From: DASPKO01 sp035628055
Lineage (GTDB): Bacteria > Planctomycetota > Phycisphaerae > Phycisphaerales > UBA1924
Direction of reading: 5' to 3'
Assembly: GCA_035628055.1 (NCBI GenBank)
Contig: DASPKO010000197.1
Span: 1 to 5,727, forward strand
DNA length: 5,727 bases
How positions within the stretch are numbered: the stretch's first letter is position 1; every line of letters begins with the position of its first letter. The translations under genes and the position numbers were made by a program. Positions 1 to 5,497 of this stretch are shown here, in pieces. The notes under the pieces are model-generated. The model ran no database searches. It saw nothing but the letters and a program-made list of their open reading frames with translations, and was not told where the DNA came from.

Positions 1-1037
1 TCGATGTCGCCACCTACGAGTTCGAGAACGTGCCCGCCGCGGCGGCGGCCTTTCTTACCCAGCGGGTGCCGCTCTTCCCCCCCGGCGCCGCCCTGCACGC
101 CGCCCAGGACCGCGTGCGCGAGAAGGAGCTGCTCGCGAGTCTTGGGGTCCCCGTGCCACGCTTCGCCGCGGTCTCCGGCCCGGTCGACCTCGATGCGGCC
201 CTCTCGCGGGTCGGCTTACCCGCCGTCCTCAAGACCCGCACGATGGGCTATGACGGGAAGGGCCAGGCGGTCATCCGGACCCCCTCCGAGGCCCGCGAGG
301 CCGTGGGGCGCCTGGCCGCGGAGCACCGGCTGGCCGCGGCACGGGCGGCCCCCTCGTCGGCGGGCGAGGGCGCCCTGCCCACCCCGGTCTCCGGACTGAT
401 CCTCGAGGAACTGGTCCCCTTCGTGCGCGAGCTCTCGCTCATCTCCGTCGGGGCACGCGAGGGCATCGTCGCCCACTACCCGCTGGTGGAGAACCATCAC
501 GCCGGGGGAATGCTCCGCACCACCCGCGCGCCGGCCCCCGGGTTGGACCCGCGGCTCCAGGCCCGCGCCGAGCGCCACGCCGCGGCCGTGCTCGAGTCTC
601 TCGGATACGTGGGGGTGCTCGCGATCGAGTTCTTCGAGGTCGCCGGGGCAGGGGGTCCGGAGCTGCTCGCCAACGAGCTGGCGCCGCGGGTGCACAACTC
701 GGGGCACTGGACGATCGAAGGGGCGGCCACGAGCCAGTTCGAGAACCACCTCCGGGCGATCCTTGGGTGGCCCCTCGGGCCGTGCGATGCCCTGGGCCCG
801 TCGCTGATGTTCAACCTCGTGGGCTCGGTGCCGGACCTGCCCGCGCTGCTGGCGGTGCCGGGCGCCGCGGTCCACCTCTACGGCAAGACGCCCCGCCCCG
901 GGCGAAAGCTCGGGCATGTTACGGTGCGCGCCGCCGGAGTCGGCGCCGCGGGCGAAGCCGGAGAGCGCGGCCTGGTCCGGCAGGCGGGGCACATCGCCGA
1001 GCTGATCGCGCGCGCCACGGCCGCAGGGCCGGGCTGA
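1..1037 (+). CDS. purK: N5-carboxyaminoimidazole ribonucleotide synthase, 3' part (5' end outside window)
   Basis: PurK is a cytosolic enzyme that uses ATP and bicarbonate to carboxylate aminoimidazole ribonucleotide (AIR) to N5-CAIR in de novo purine synthesis; PurE normally acts next. The first complete codon is at base 3 and 344 residues are readable to the TGA at 1035-1037. Family landmarks, numbered from base 3, are: DVATYEFENVP at residues 1-11; AQDRVREKEL at 34-43, the start of the ATP-grasp region; LKTRTMGYDGKGQ at 76-88, the glycine-rich ATP loop; EELVPFVRELS at 135-145; PLVENHH at 160-166; EFF at 209-211; NELAPRVHNSGHWT at 224-237, the metal/phosphate-binding core; and YGKTPRPGRKLGHV near 293-306 in the C-terminal lobe. 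DVxTxEFENVP usually lies about 75-80 residues into the protein, so only the N-terminal nucleotide-fold part is missing. An Ala/Pro/Gly-rich stretch at about 110-130 looks like a lineage-specific loop. The frame is intact. purE may lie upstream, outside the window. Confidence 0.96.
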   Translation, partial: DVATYEFENVPAAAAAFLTQRVPLFPPGAALHAAQDRVREKELLASLGVPVPRFAAVSGPVDLDAALSRVGLPAVLKTRTMGYDGKGQAVIRTPSEAREAVGRLAAEHRLAAARAAPSSAGEGALPTPVSGLILEELVPFVRELSLISVGAREGIVAHYPLVENHHAGGMLRTTRAPAPGLDPRLQARAERHAAAVLESLGYVGVLAIEFFEVAGAGGPELLANELAPRVHNSGHWTIEGAATSQFENHLRAILGWPLGPCDALGPSLMFNLVGSVPDLPALLAVPGAAVHLYGKTPRPGRKLGHVTVRAAGVGAAGEAGERGLVRQAGHIAELIARATAAGPG

Positions 1038-1071
1038 GGCGGGCAGCGCCCCACCCGGACGTGTACCCCGC

Positions 1072-1103
1072 AAAAGGAAAGGCGCCCGCTCGTGAGAGCG
1101 GGC
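1072..1103 (-). terminator. Rho-independent terminator of the large repeat-protein gene
   Basis: A perfect 8-bp stem, GCCCGCTC (1084-1091) with GAGCGGGC (1096-1103), closes a four-base loop. Read on the minus strand, the hairpin is followed at once by a T-rich run (GCCTTTCCTTTTG, the complement of 1071-1083). That is the correct order for terminating the minus-strand gene, whose stop codon lies about 50 bases upstream. On the plus strand the hairpin is followed by ACCCGGAG with no T run, so it is at best a weak terminator for purK. Confidence 0.8.
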
Positions 1104-1154
1104 ACCCGGAGAGAACATGCGTTCGGGCCGGCCCGGGTAGACGGGGCCGGGGCC

Positions 1155-4100
1155 TTAGCAGCCGTTGAAGGGGGGCTGCCCGGACAGCGCGCCGAACCAG
1201 ATGTTCAGGAACGTCGAGATGTCATTGGTCCCGATCGTGCCCGAGCAGTTGATGTCGGCCTTGAGCTGGCCCGTGGAGATGTCGTCGAACCAGGAGCTGA
1301 GGAAGGACGAGATGTCGCTGGTGCTGACCGCGCCGTCGCGGTTGAAGTCCGCCTGGCACTCGCACACGTCCAGAGCGCCGTTGGGCCCGCCGACCTGGTG
1401 GAACCCCCCGACCGGCCCGGCCGTCCGCGTGAAGCAGTCCAGGGCCGGATTGGCCGCGATCTCCGCGGCGTCCGCCTGGCTGTTCTGATTGCAGTCGGTC
1501 GAGGGCGGGCAGTCGTCCGCGACGTTCAGGATGAACGTCCCGGGGTTGCTCGTCCCGAAGGACGCGACCCGGATCAGGACCACCTGCCCGGCGAACACCG
1601 GAGTGGTTACAAAAGAGTCACGGTTAGTGCCCGCATCGCCCGGGCACTCGGCATCGGTCGCGTCGTCGTCGCAGGCCAGCTCGGCGCCGGCGCACGAGCC
1701 ATCGAAGAGGGTCAGCACGGTGTCCATGCCCTGGTCCTGACCGGGCGCGTCGTGCGTGCCGCACGTCGTGACCGTCAGGGTGCCCGCGCAGGTCGCGGTG
1801 TAGGAGTACCAGAGGTCCGGGGCGGCCGCGGTGGAGTTGCAGCTCCCGGTGCCGTCGTTGGTGGCGAAGTTGAGGTCGCCGTTGTAGGTGCCCGGGGTCA
1901 CCGCGACCGCGGCCCCGCAGTTGTCGTTGGCCGGGCAAGCCCCCGCCACGACGATGTTGAGCCCGAAGTTGCCGCTGCCGGTCGTGTCATTGGTGACCAG
2001 CACCCAGTACTGCTGCCCGGCGATCGAGCAGAAGCGGGCGGTCGCGGCGTCCGGGCGGTCGAGGCAGGCCCCGGCGATGGTGGCGTTGGCACGGACGCAG
2101 GTGAGCGCCCCGCAGGAGCCCGTGTAGACGTAGACGCGGGTGTTGAAGTCGGTCGAGGGGCTGCAGGTGTTCACCTCGAGCCCCTGGCCGTTGCCCGTGA
2201 ACGTGAACCAGACGCCGGAGTTGAAGGTCGAGAGGCCGGTGCAGGTGGGCTGACCGGGATCATTGGTGGCCCCGATGTTGTTGAAGATGCCCGAGCCGGG
2301 GACCGACATGGCGGTCGCACCGGTGCAGGTGTCGTTGGGCAGGCAGGCCTGGAGGTCGGTGACAGTGAGCTCGAAGTCGCCCGTGGCGGTCGCCGACTGC
2401 CCGGTCACCAGCACGTAGTAGGTAATGTTCGCGGCGGCGCAGAAGTCCGCCACGGCGCGGTTGGTGGGGCTGCACAGGCCCGTGCCCGCGTCCGCATTGC
2501 CGGTGACGCAGGTCAGGGCGCCGCACACGCCCTGGTAGATGAGCACCTTGGTGTCGAAGGTGGTGGCCGCGCTGCAGGTGGAGACCCGCACCACGCGCTC
2601 CGCCGGGGCCGTGAACGTGTACCACATGCCGTTCCCCGTGACCGTGGTCACGCAGGTGCCGGCCTCGCCCGTGTCCGGGGTGGCGTTGACGTTGTTGCCG
2701 CTGACCGTGAAGGTGCCGCCCGCGGGCAGGGCCCCGAGGCTGACCGCGCCGGCGCACGCGTCGTTGGCCGGCGGGGCGCACGAGCCCTGGTCGGCGACGT
2801 TGAGGCTGAACGTGCCCGACCCGGTCGTGTCGTTGGTCACCAGGACGTAGTACACCTCGCCCGGGTTGGAACAGAAGCTGACCGCCGCGGCGTCGGGACG
2901 CAGGTCGCAGGCCGGGGAGGCCACCGCGTTGGCGCCCACGCAGGTGAAGTTGCCGCAGGTGCCCGAGAAGATGTACACGCGGGTGTTGAAGTTGGTCGCC
3001 GGCCCGCACGTGTTGACGTTCAGACGGTTGCCGTTGCCGGTCACCGTGAACCACACGCCCATGTTCCAGACGCTAAAGCTGTTGCAGATCGGGAGCCCGG
3101 TCTCGCTGGTGGCCCCGCTGTTGTTGAAGGTGCCGGAGCTCCCGACGGTCACGGGGATGGCGTTCTCGCACAGGTCGTTGGTGGCGCACCCGCCCACCTC
3201 CGTCACGGTCAGCTCGAAGTCGCCGGTGGCGGTGGCGGTCTGCCCGGAGACCAGGACCCAGTACGTCTGCCCGGGCGTCGAGCAGAAGGTCGCGATGGAG
3301 CGGTTGCTGGGCGTGCACAGGGCGGCGCCGGCGTCGGCGTTGCCCGTGACGCACGTGAAGCTCCCGCACCCGCCCGTGTAGATGTGCAGCTTGGTGTCGA
3401 AGTTCGTGCCCGGGTTGCAGGTCGAGACCGTATAGACCGCGCCGGTGCCCTGGACCGTGTACCACACGCCCGGGCCCGTCACCGTCGTGACACACGTGGC
3501 GGCCTCACCCGTGTCGATCGTCGCCGTCTCCGTGCTGCCGGTCACGCCCACGCTGCCCCCGCCCGGGATCGACGGGAGCGGGATGGCACCGGCGCAGAAG
3601 TCATTGGCCGGGGGGGCGCACGAGCCCCGGTCGATGATCGAGAGCTCGAAGTTCCCGGTCGTGGTCGTGTCGGGCGTCACCAGGACGTAGTACACCTCAC
3701 CCTGGTTGGTGCAGAAGCGGACGCTGGCGGCGTCGGGGCGGATCCCGCAGGCCGGCGAGGCCGTCGCGTTCGCCGCCACGCAGGTCAGGGCCCCGCAGGT
3801 GCCCGAATAGACGTACACCCGGGTGTTGGAGTCGGTCCCGGGGTTGCAGGTGGTCGCCTCGAGGCGGTTGCCGTTGCCCGTCACGGTAAACCACAGGCCG
3901 TTGTTGAAGGTCGAGAGGCCCGAGCAGGTGGGCTGCCCGGGGTCGGCGGTCGCGGCGACGTTGTTGAACGTGCCCGAGCTCCCGACCGCGATCGGGATCG
4001 CGCCCCCGCAGTTGTCGTTCGGCGGGCAGAACCCGGCGGCGGTCGCCGTGAGCCCGAAGACGCCGGAGCCGCCCGTGCCGTCGCCCGAGACCAGCACGTA

Positions 4101-5150
4101 GTACGTCTGGTTGGCCATCGAGCAGAAGACCGTCGTGGCGGTGTCGTCCCGGAATCCGCACCCGGTCGAACCTCCGCTGGCGTTGATCACGCAGGTCTGG
4201 CCGCCGCAGACGCCGGTGAACACCGAGATGCGGCTGTTGAAGCCCGTCTCGGCGTTGCAGGTGGTGAGGCTGATCAGGCCCCCGTCGCCCACGATGGTGT
4301 ACCAGACCCCGGCGAGGGCCGGGTTGGTCCCGCAGCCGGTGGCGATCGCATCGTCGGTAGCCCCGCCATTGAACCCGACGACGGTGGACCCGAGCGTCAG
4401 GGCGATGGCGTTCTCGCACAGGTCATTGGCGGGCACGGTGCCGCAGGCCGGGGCGGTGCAGGCCACGCCGTTGTCGGTGAAGGTCAGCGTGAAGGCCCCG
4501 CCGGCTCCGGTGGTTCCGAAGCGGCTCACCAGCACGAAGTAGGCGACGCCGGCCTGGGTGCAGAACGTCGCCCGGGGGGCCAGGAAGTTGGGCGAGGTGC
4601 ACCCGTCGTCGTCCGCGGCGACGCACAGGGGCGTGGTGCAGTCGTTGCAGAAGATCCGCATCGACAGGTCCAGCGCGATGGCGCTGCTGCACGTGTCGAC
4701 CGTGACGGTGTTCCCCGTCCCCGTGAAGGTGTACCACAGCCCGCGCCGCCCCGAGCCCGAGCCCGTGGCGCTCGAGAGCCCGCAGAGCGCCAGCCCGGCG
4801 TCGTCGGTCGCCGTGGCGTTGTTGTCGGTGAGAACGACCTGGCCCCCCGCCGGGAGCGTCACCGCCGTGGCCCCCGAGCAGACGTCGTTGACGCCGGGGC
4901 CGCGCAGACCGGCCGGGGCCTCGCCGCCCCCGCCGAAGTTCTCCTTGTACCAGAGCATGACGCCCTCGACTTCCTCCTCGGTCATGCCCGGCTGGAGGAA
5001 GTCGGCCCAGGGCTCGGCCTGGGCGGGCGGCTGGTCGCCGGCTTGCTTGTCGCCGGGCTCGAGCGCCAGCGCGGCGCCACCGCCAAACGTGCTCGCGGCG
5101 GCCAGACCGAGGGCCCAACACAGACGGGTACACCATGCGTTCGTTGTCAC
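1155..5150 (-). CDS. Secreted cysteine-rich PPC-like repeat protein with C-terminal dockerin-like domain
   Basis: The 1331-residue product carries a Sec signal peptide (1-29) and an acidic, partly helical segment (about 46-78, including MTEEEVEGVMLWYKENFG). Eight tandem repeats follow (88-241, 242-377, 378-515, 516-657, 658-795, 796-938, 939-1074, 1075-1214), then a DCNQN...AAEI calcium-loop linker (about 1219-1239) and a two-loop dockerin-like end (1267-1322) with tail SGQPPFNGC. Each repeat starts NDxC and carries a [VL]W[YF]T strand, a TC turn, a VYxGxCGxLTCV strand and an FC...YYVLV hairpin. The pattern resembles bacterial pre-peptidase C-terminal (PPC) beta-sandwiches of planctomycete exported proteins. 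I chose the GTG at 5150 because AGGAGGT lies five bases upstream and it gives a clean signal peptide; the GTG at 5183 has neither. Stop is TAA. No catalytic motif is visible. Role is unknown; an extracellular structural or adhesive function is inference. Phycisphaerales proteins with this C-terminus are, as I recall, named 'GC-type dockerin domain-anchored'. Confidence 0.93.
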   Translation of the reverse strand: MTTNAWCTRLCWALGLAAASTFGGGAALALEPGDKQAGDQPPAQAEPWADFLQPGMTEEEVEGVMLWYKENFGGGGEAPAGLRGPGVNDVCSGATAVTLPAGGQVVLTDNNATATDDAGLALCGLSSATGSGSGRRGLWYTFTGTGNTVTVDTCSSAIALDLSMRIFCNDCTTPLCVAADDDGCTSPNFLAPRATFCTQAGVAYFVLVSRFGTTGAGGAFTLTFTDNGVACTAPACGTVPANDLCENAIALTLGSTVVGFNGGATDDAIATGCGTNPALAGVWYTIVGDGGLISLTTCNAETGFNSRISVFTGVCGGQTCVINASGGSTGCGFRDDTATTVFCSMANQTYYVLVSGDGTGGSGVFGLTATAAGFCPPNDNCGGAIPIAVGSSGTFNNVAATADPGQPTCSGLSTFNNGLWFTVTGNGNRLEATTCNPGTDSNTRVYVYSGTCGALTCVAANATASPACGIRPDAASVRFCTNQGEVYYVLVTPDTTTTGNFELSIIDRGSCAPPANDFCAGAIPLPSIPGGGSVGVTGSTETATIDTGEAATCVTTVTGPGVWYTVQGTGAVYTVSTCNPGTNFDTKLHIYTGGCGSFTCVTGNADAGAALCTPSNRSIATFCSTPGQTYWVLVSGQTATATGDFELTVTEVGGCATNDLCENAIPVTVGSSGTFNNSGATSETGLPICNSFSVWNMGVWFTVTGNGNRLNVNTCGPATNFNTRVYIFSGTCGNFTCVGANAVASPACDLRPDAAAVSFCSNPGEVYYVLVTNDTTGSGTFSLNVADQGSCAPPANDACAGAVSLGALPAGGTFTVSGNNVNATPDTGEAGTCVTTVTGNGMWYTFTAPAERVVRVSTCSAATTFDTKVLIYQGVCGALTCVTGNADAGTGLCSPTNRAVADFCAAANITYYVLVTGQSATATGDFELTVTDLQACLPNDTCTGATAMSVPGSGIFNNIGATNDPGQPTCTGLSTFNSGVWFTFTGNGQGLEVNTCSPSTDFNTRVYVYTGSCGALTCVRANATIAGACLDRPDAATARFCSIAGQQYWVLVTNDTTGSGNFGLNIVVAGACPANDNCGAAVAVTPGTYNGDLNFATNDGTGSCNSTAAAPDLWYSYTATCAGTLTVTTCGTHDAPGQDQGMDTVLTLFDGSCAGAELACDDDATDAECPGDAGTNRDSFVTTPVFAGQVVLIRVASFGTSNPGTFILNVADDCPPSTDCNQNSQADAAEIAANPALDCFTRTAGPVGGFHQVGGPNGALDVCECQADFNRDGAVSTSDISSFLSSWFDDISTGQLKADINCSGTIGTNDISTFLNIWFGALSGQPPFNGC
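1158..1352 (-). other. Dockerin-like C-terminal domain with terminal Gly-Cys
   Basis: Two EF-hand-type calcium loops are visible. Loop one spans residues 1268-1279 (DFNRDGAVSTSD, with Asp/Asn at 1, 3, 5 and 12), followed by ISSFLSSWF. Loop two spans 1299-1310 (DINCSGTIGTND), followed by ISTFLNIWF. The duplicated loop-helix layout is that of type I dockerins, which fold on calcium and bind cohesins in cellulosomes. In Phycisphaerae such ends occur on many exported proteins without a classic cellulosome. The chain ends SGQPPFNGC, and the final Gly-Cys is typical of this planctomycete variant. A DVCEC motif precedes the domain. Loop two carries a cysteine (1302) not found in standard dockerins. 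Confidence 0.85.
1509..1928 (-). repeat. Repeat 8 (distinct, PPC-like, acidic loop, 140 residues)
   Basis: The last repeat opens NDNCGAAVAVTPGTYNGD and looks most like the stand-alone PPC-like domain of planctomycete exported proteins. Its markers are APDLWYSYTATCAGTLTVTTCG, a MDTVLTLFDGSC strand, an acidic ACDDDATDAEC loop, and the ending VLIRVASFGTSNPGTFILNV. It has eight cysteines, but their spacing departs from the A/B repeats: an added pair flanks the acidic loop and the FC of the VLV hairpin is absent. It is probably the oldest or family-typical module, and the acidic loop could bind calcium (inference). Confidence 0.85.
1929..2336 (-). repeat. Repeat 7 (A-type, 136 residues, unpaired)
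   Basis: This A-type copy has GIFNN, NDPGQPTC-TGLSTFN, GVWFTFTGNG, FNTRVYVYTGSCGALTCV and RPDAATARFC. The first half is closest to repeat 3. At DNA level an 18-base run encoding the GLSTFN region (GTTGAAGGTCGAGAGGCC on the plus strand) is identical in both. The tail (TNDTTGSGNFGLN) is closest to repeat 5. It has eight cysteines and is not followed by a B-type partner but by the distinct repeat 8. Confidence 0.85.
2337..3179 (-). repeat. Repeats 5 and 6: second A-B unit (281 residues, 843 bp)
   Basis: Repeat 5 (2766-3179, type A) shares SSGTFNN, GVWFTVTGNGNRL, ASPACDLRPDAA and GEVYYVLVT with repeat 3. It departs from repeats 3 and 7 at GLPICNSFSVWNM, where they have GQPTC-GLSTFN. Repeat 6 (2337-2765, type B) shares DTGEAGTCVTTVTG, FDTKVLIY, TCVTGNADAG and ATATGDFELTVT with repeat 4. 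The A/B joint GSCAPPA-NDAC matches that of the first unit, which shows that an A-B pair, not single domains, was duplicated. Each repeat has eight cysteines. Confidence 0.88.
3180..4019 (-). repeat. Repeats 3 and 4: first A-B unit (280 residues, 840 bp)
   Basis: Repeat 3 (3606-4019, 138 residues, type A) has SSGTFNN, ADPGQPTC, WFTVTGNGNRL, NTRVYVYSGTCGALTCV and ASPACGIRPDAA. Repeat 4 (3180-3605, 142 residues, type B) has the Pro-Gly-Gly insertion, DTGEAATCVTTVTG, FDTKLHIYTGGCG, TCVTGNADAG and TATATGDFELTVT. They are joined by GSCAPPA-NDFC. Each has eight cysteines in the common spacing. The pair is the upstream copy of a two-domain unit that recurs in repeats 5 and 6. Confidence 0.88.
4020..4427 (-). 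repeat. Repeat 2 (A-type, 136 residues)
   Basis: It opens NDLCENAI, identical to repeat 5. The underlying DNA is identical for 21 bases (4404-4424 and 3156-3176). It has eight cysteines in the shared spacing, with VWYT, TTCNAETGFNSR, GVCGGQTCV and FC...TYYVLVS core motifs. It lacks the B-type Pro-Gly-Gly insertion, so I group it with subtype A, although its FNGGATDDAIATGC segment differs from the DPGQPTC seen in repeats 3 and 7. Confidence 0.8.
4428..4889 (-). repeat. Repeat 1 (divergent B-type, 154 residues, ten cysteines)
   Basis: This first and longest copy opens NDVCSGATAV. Its LPAGG...NNATATDDAG segment matches the LPAGG...NNVNATPDTGEAG segment of repeat 6, which assigns it to subtype B. 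It has ten cysteines instead of eight, two of them in a CNDC pair (its residues 81-84). It keeps an acidic DDD cluster (CVAADDDGC) where the internal repeats have Asn/Ala. The extra length comes mostly from a glycine/serine-rich loop before GLWYTFTG and from the CTAPACG exit linker. Confidence 0.8.
5064..5150 (-). other. Signal peptide of the large repeat protein
   Basis: Residues 1-29 have a short n-region with one arginine (R9), a hydrophobic Leu/Ala core (LCWALGLAAA, 10-19) and a small-residue c-region ending Ala-Leu-Ala (27-29). That fits signal peptidase I cleavage before LEPGDKQ. There is no lipobox, since no cysteine follows a [LV]-x-[AG] motif at the cut, so the mature chain should not be an N-terminal lipoprotein. 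The two cysteines at 7 and 11 would be removed with the peptide. Confidence 0.8.
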
Positions 5151-5155
5151 ACACC

Positions 5156-5162
5156 ACCTCCT
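5156..5162 (-). promoter_or_regulatory. Strong Shine-Dalgarno that sets the start of the large gene
   Basis: The minus strand reads AGGAGGT here, a near-perfect anti-16S match, five bases before GTG at 5150. An in-frame GTG at 5183 would add 11 residues ending in an arginine-rich stretch and has no ribosome site. That GTG also sits in the loop of a small hairpin (stem ACCCC 5176-5180 with GGGGT 5185-5189), which makes it a poor start. Confidence 0.85.
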
Positions 5163-5321
5163 GAAAAGGCTCCGGACCCCCACCGGGGTGGCCCGTCACC
5201 GCTCGCTTTGATTCAGACCACCGCGACCGACCGCGCGCACGGCCGCGCCCCGCCCGCGCGGAAAGCTCCAGCCCGCCTCACACAAAGGGGGGATAGACGA
5301 TCTACTCACCTCGGTATCCGT

Positions 5322-5335
5322 TTGAGAGAACTCAA
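5322..5335. repeat. Short inverted repeat TTGAG-agaa-CTCAA in the AT-richer island
   Basis: A perfect 5-bp dyad with a four-base spacer lies in the only AT-richer stretch between the divergent genes. On the minus strand it is just downstream of the weak promoter-like pair. The size and place suit an operator half-site pair, but the stem is short and could occur by chance. Confidence 0.3.
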
Positions 5336-5399
5336 CCACATACACCACGCTTGATGACAAACAAGCCCCGGTCATCTCCTTCATGTCTGCGGAGGCGGA

Positions 5400-5449
5400 C
5401 CGGGTAGGGGCCGGCGCACTTCCGAGTGCCGAAACCCGGCTTTTCCGGG
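5400..5449 (+). promoter_or_regulatory. Nested stem-loops in the leader of the TPR gene
   Basis: On the plus strand CCGGGT (5400-5405) can pair with ACCCGG (5434-5439). Inside it GCACT (5416-5420) pairs with AGTGC (5425-5429) across a TCCG loop. A competing hairpin, CCCGG (5435-5439) with CCGGG (5445-5449) across CTTTT, uses the same 3' strand, so the two folds are mutually exclusive. This lies 49-98 bases before the TPR start. I cannot match it to a known riboswitch class, and high GC makes chance pairing likely. Confidence 0.3.
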
Positions 5450-5497
5450 CCTACGATCTTCCAGTTCTCGGCCCGACGCCGGTTATAGGGAATCCGC

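Larger units (their letters stand above)
5163..5497. other. Divergent intergenic region between the repeat-protein gene and the TPR gene
   Basis: No credible gene lies here. Bases 5163-5280 are very GC-rich leader of the minus-strand gene. Bases of about 5281-5365 form a clearly AT-richer island, the likely promoter zone for one or both genes. On the minus strand a weak pair TTGTTT (5359-5364) and TATGTG (5337-5342), 16 bases apart, could be -35/-10 elements, but the -10 matches only three consensus bases. On the plus strand I see no convincing promoter. Small inverted repeats are listed separately. Open frames across this stretch have no ribosome site and no plausible protein. Confidence 0.6.

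Noticed and set aside
216..1118. A 300-codon minus-strand frame opposite purK
   Set aside because: It lies opposite clearly conserved PurK motifs, has Arg/Gly/Pro-rich content, and shows no recognisable domain.
1104..1138. Possible second hairpin ACCCGG (1104-1109) with CCGGGT (1133-1138) and the palindrome CGGGCCGGCCCG (1124-1135)
   Set aside because: The loop is long and there is no T run on either side. The adjacent 8-bp hairpin explains termination better, and such pairings are common at this GC content.
1509..4889. Tandem periodicity considered as a CRISPR array or satellite DNA
   Set aside because: The units are 400-460 bp, diverged, in frame and coding for a folded domain. There are no short identical repeats with unique spacers.
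1092..5354. A 1420-codon open frame on the plus strand, longer than the minus-strand gene it overlaps
   Set aside because: Its product is low-complexity Arg/Gly/Val/Ala/Asp with no domain, signal peptide or credible ribosome site. It is the antisense shadow of a GC-rich gene whose strand is fixed by a strong Shine-Dalgarno, signal peptide, regular domains, dockerin loops and terminator. Its internal periodicity only mirrors the real repeats.
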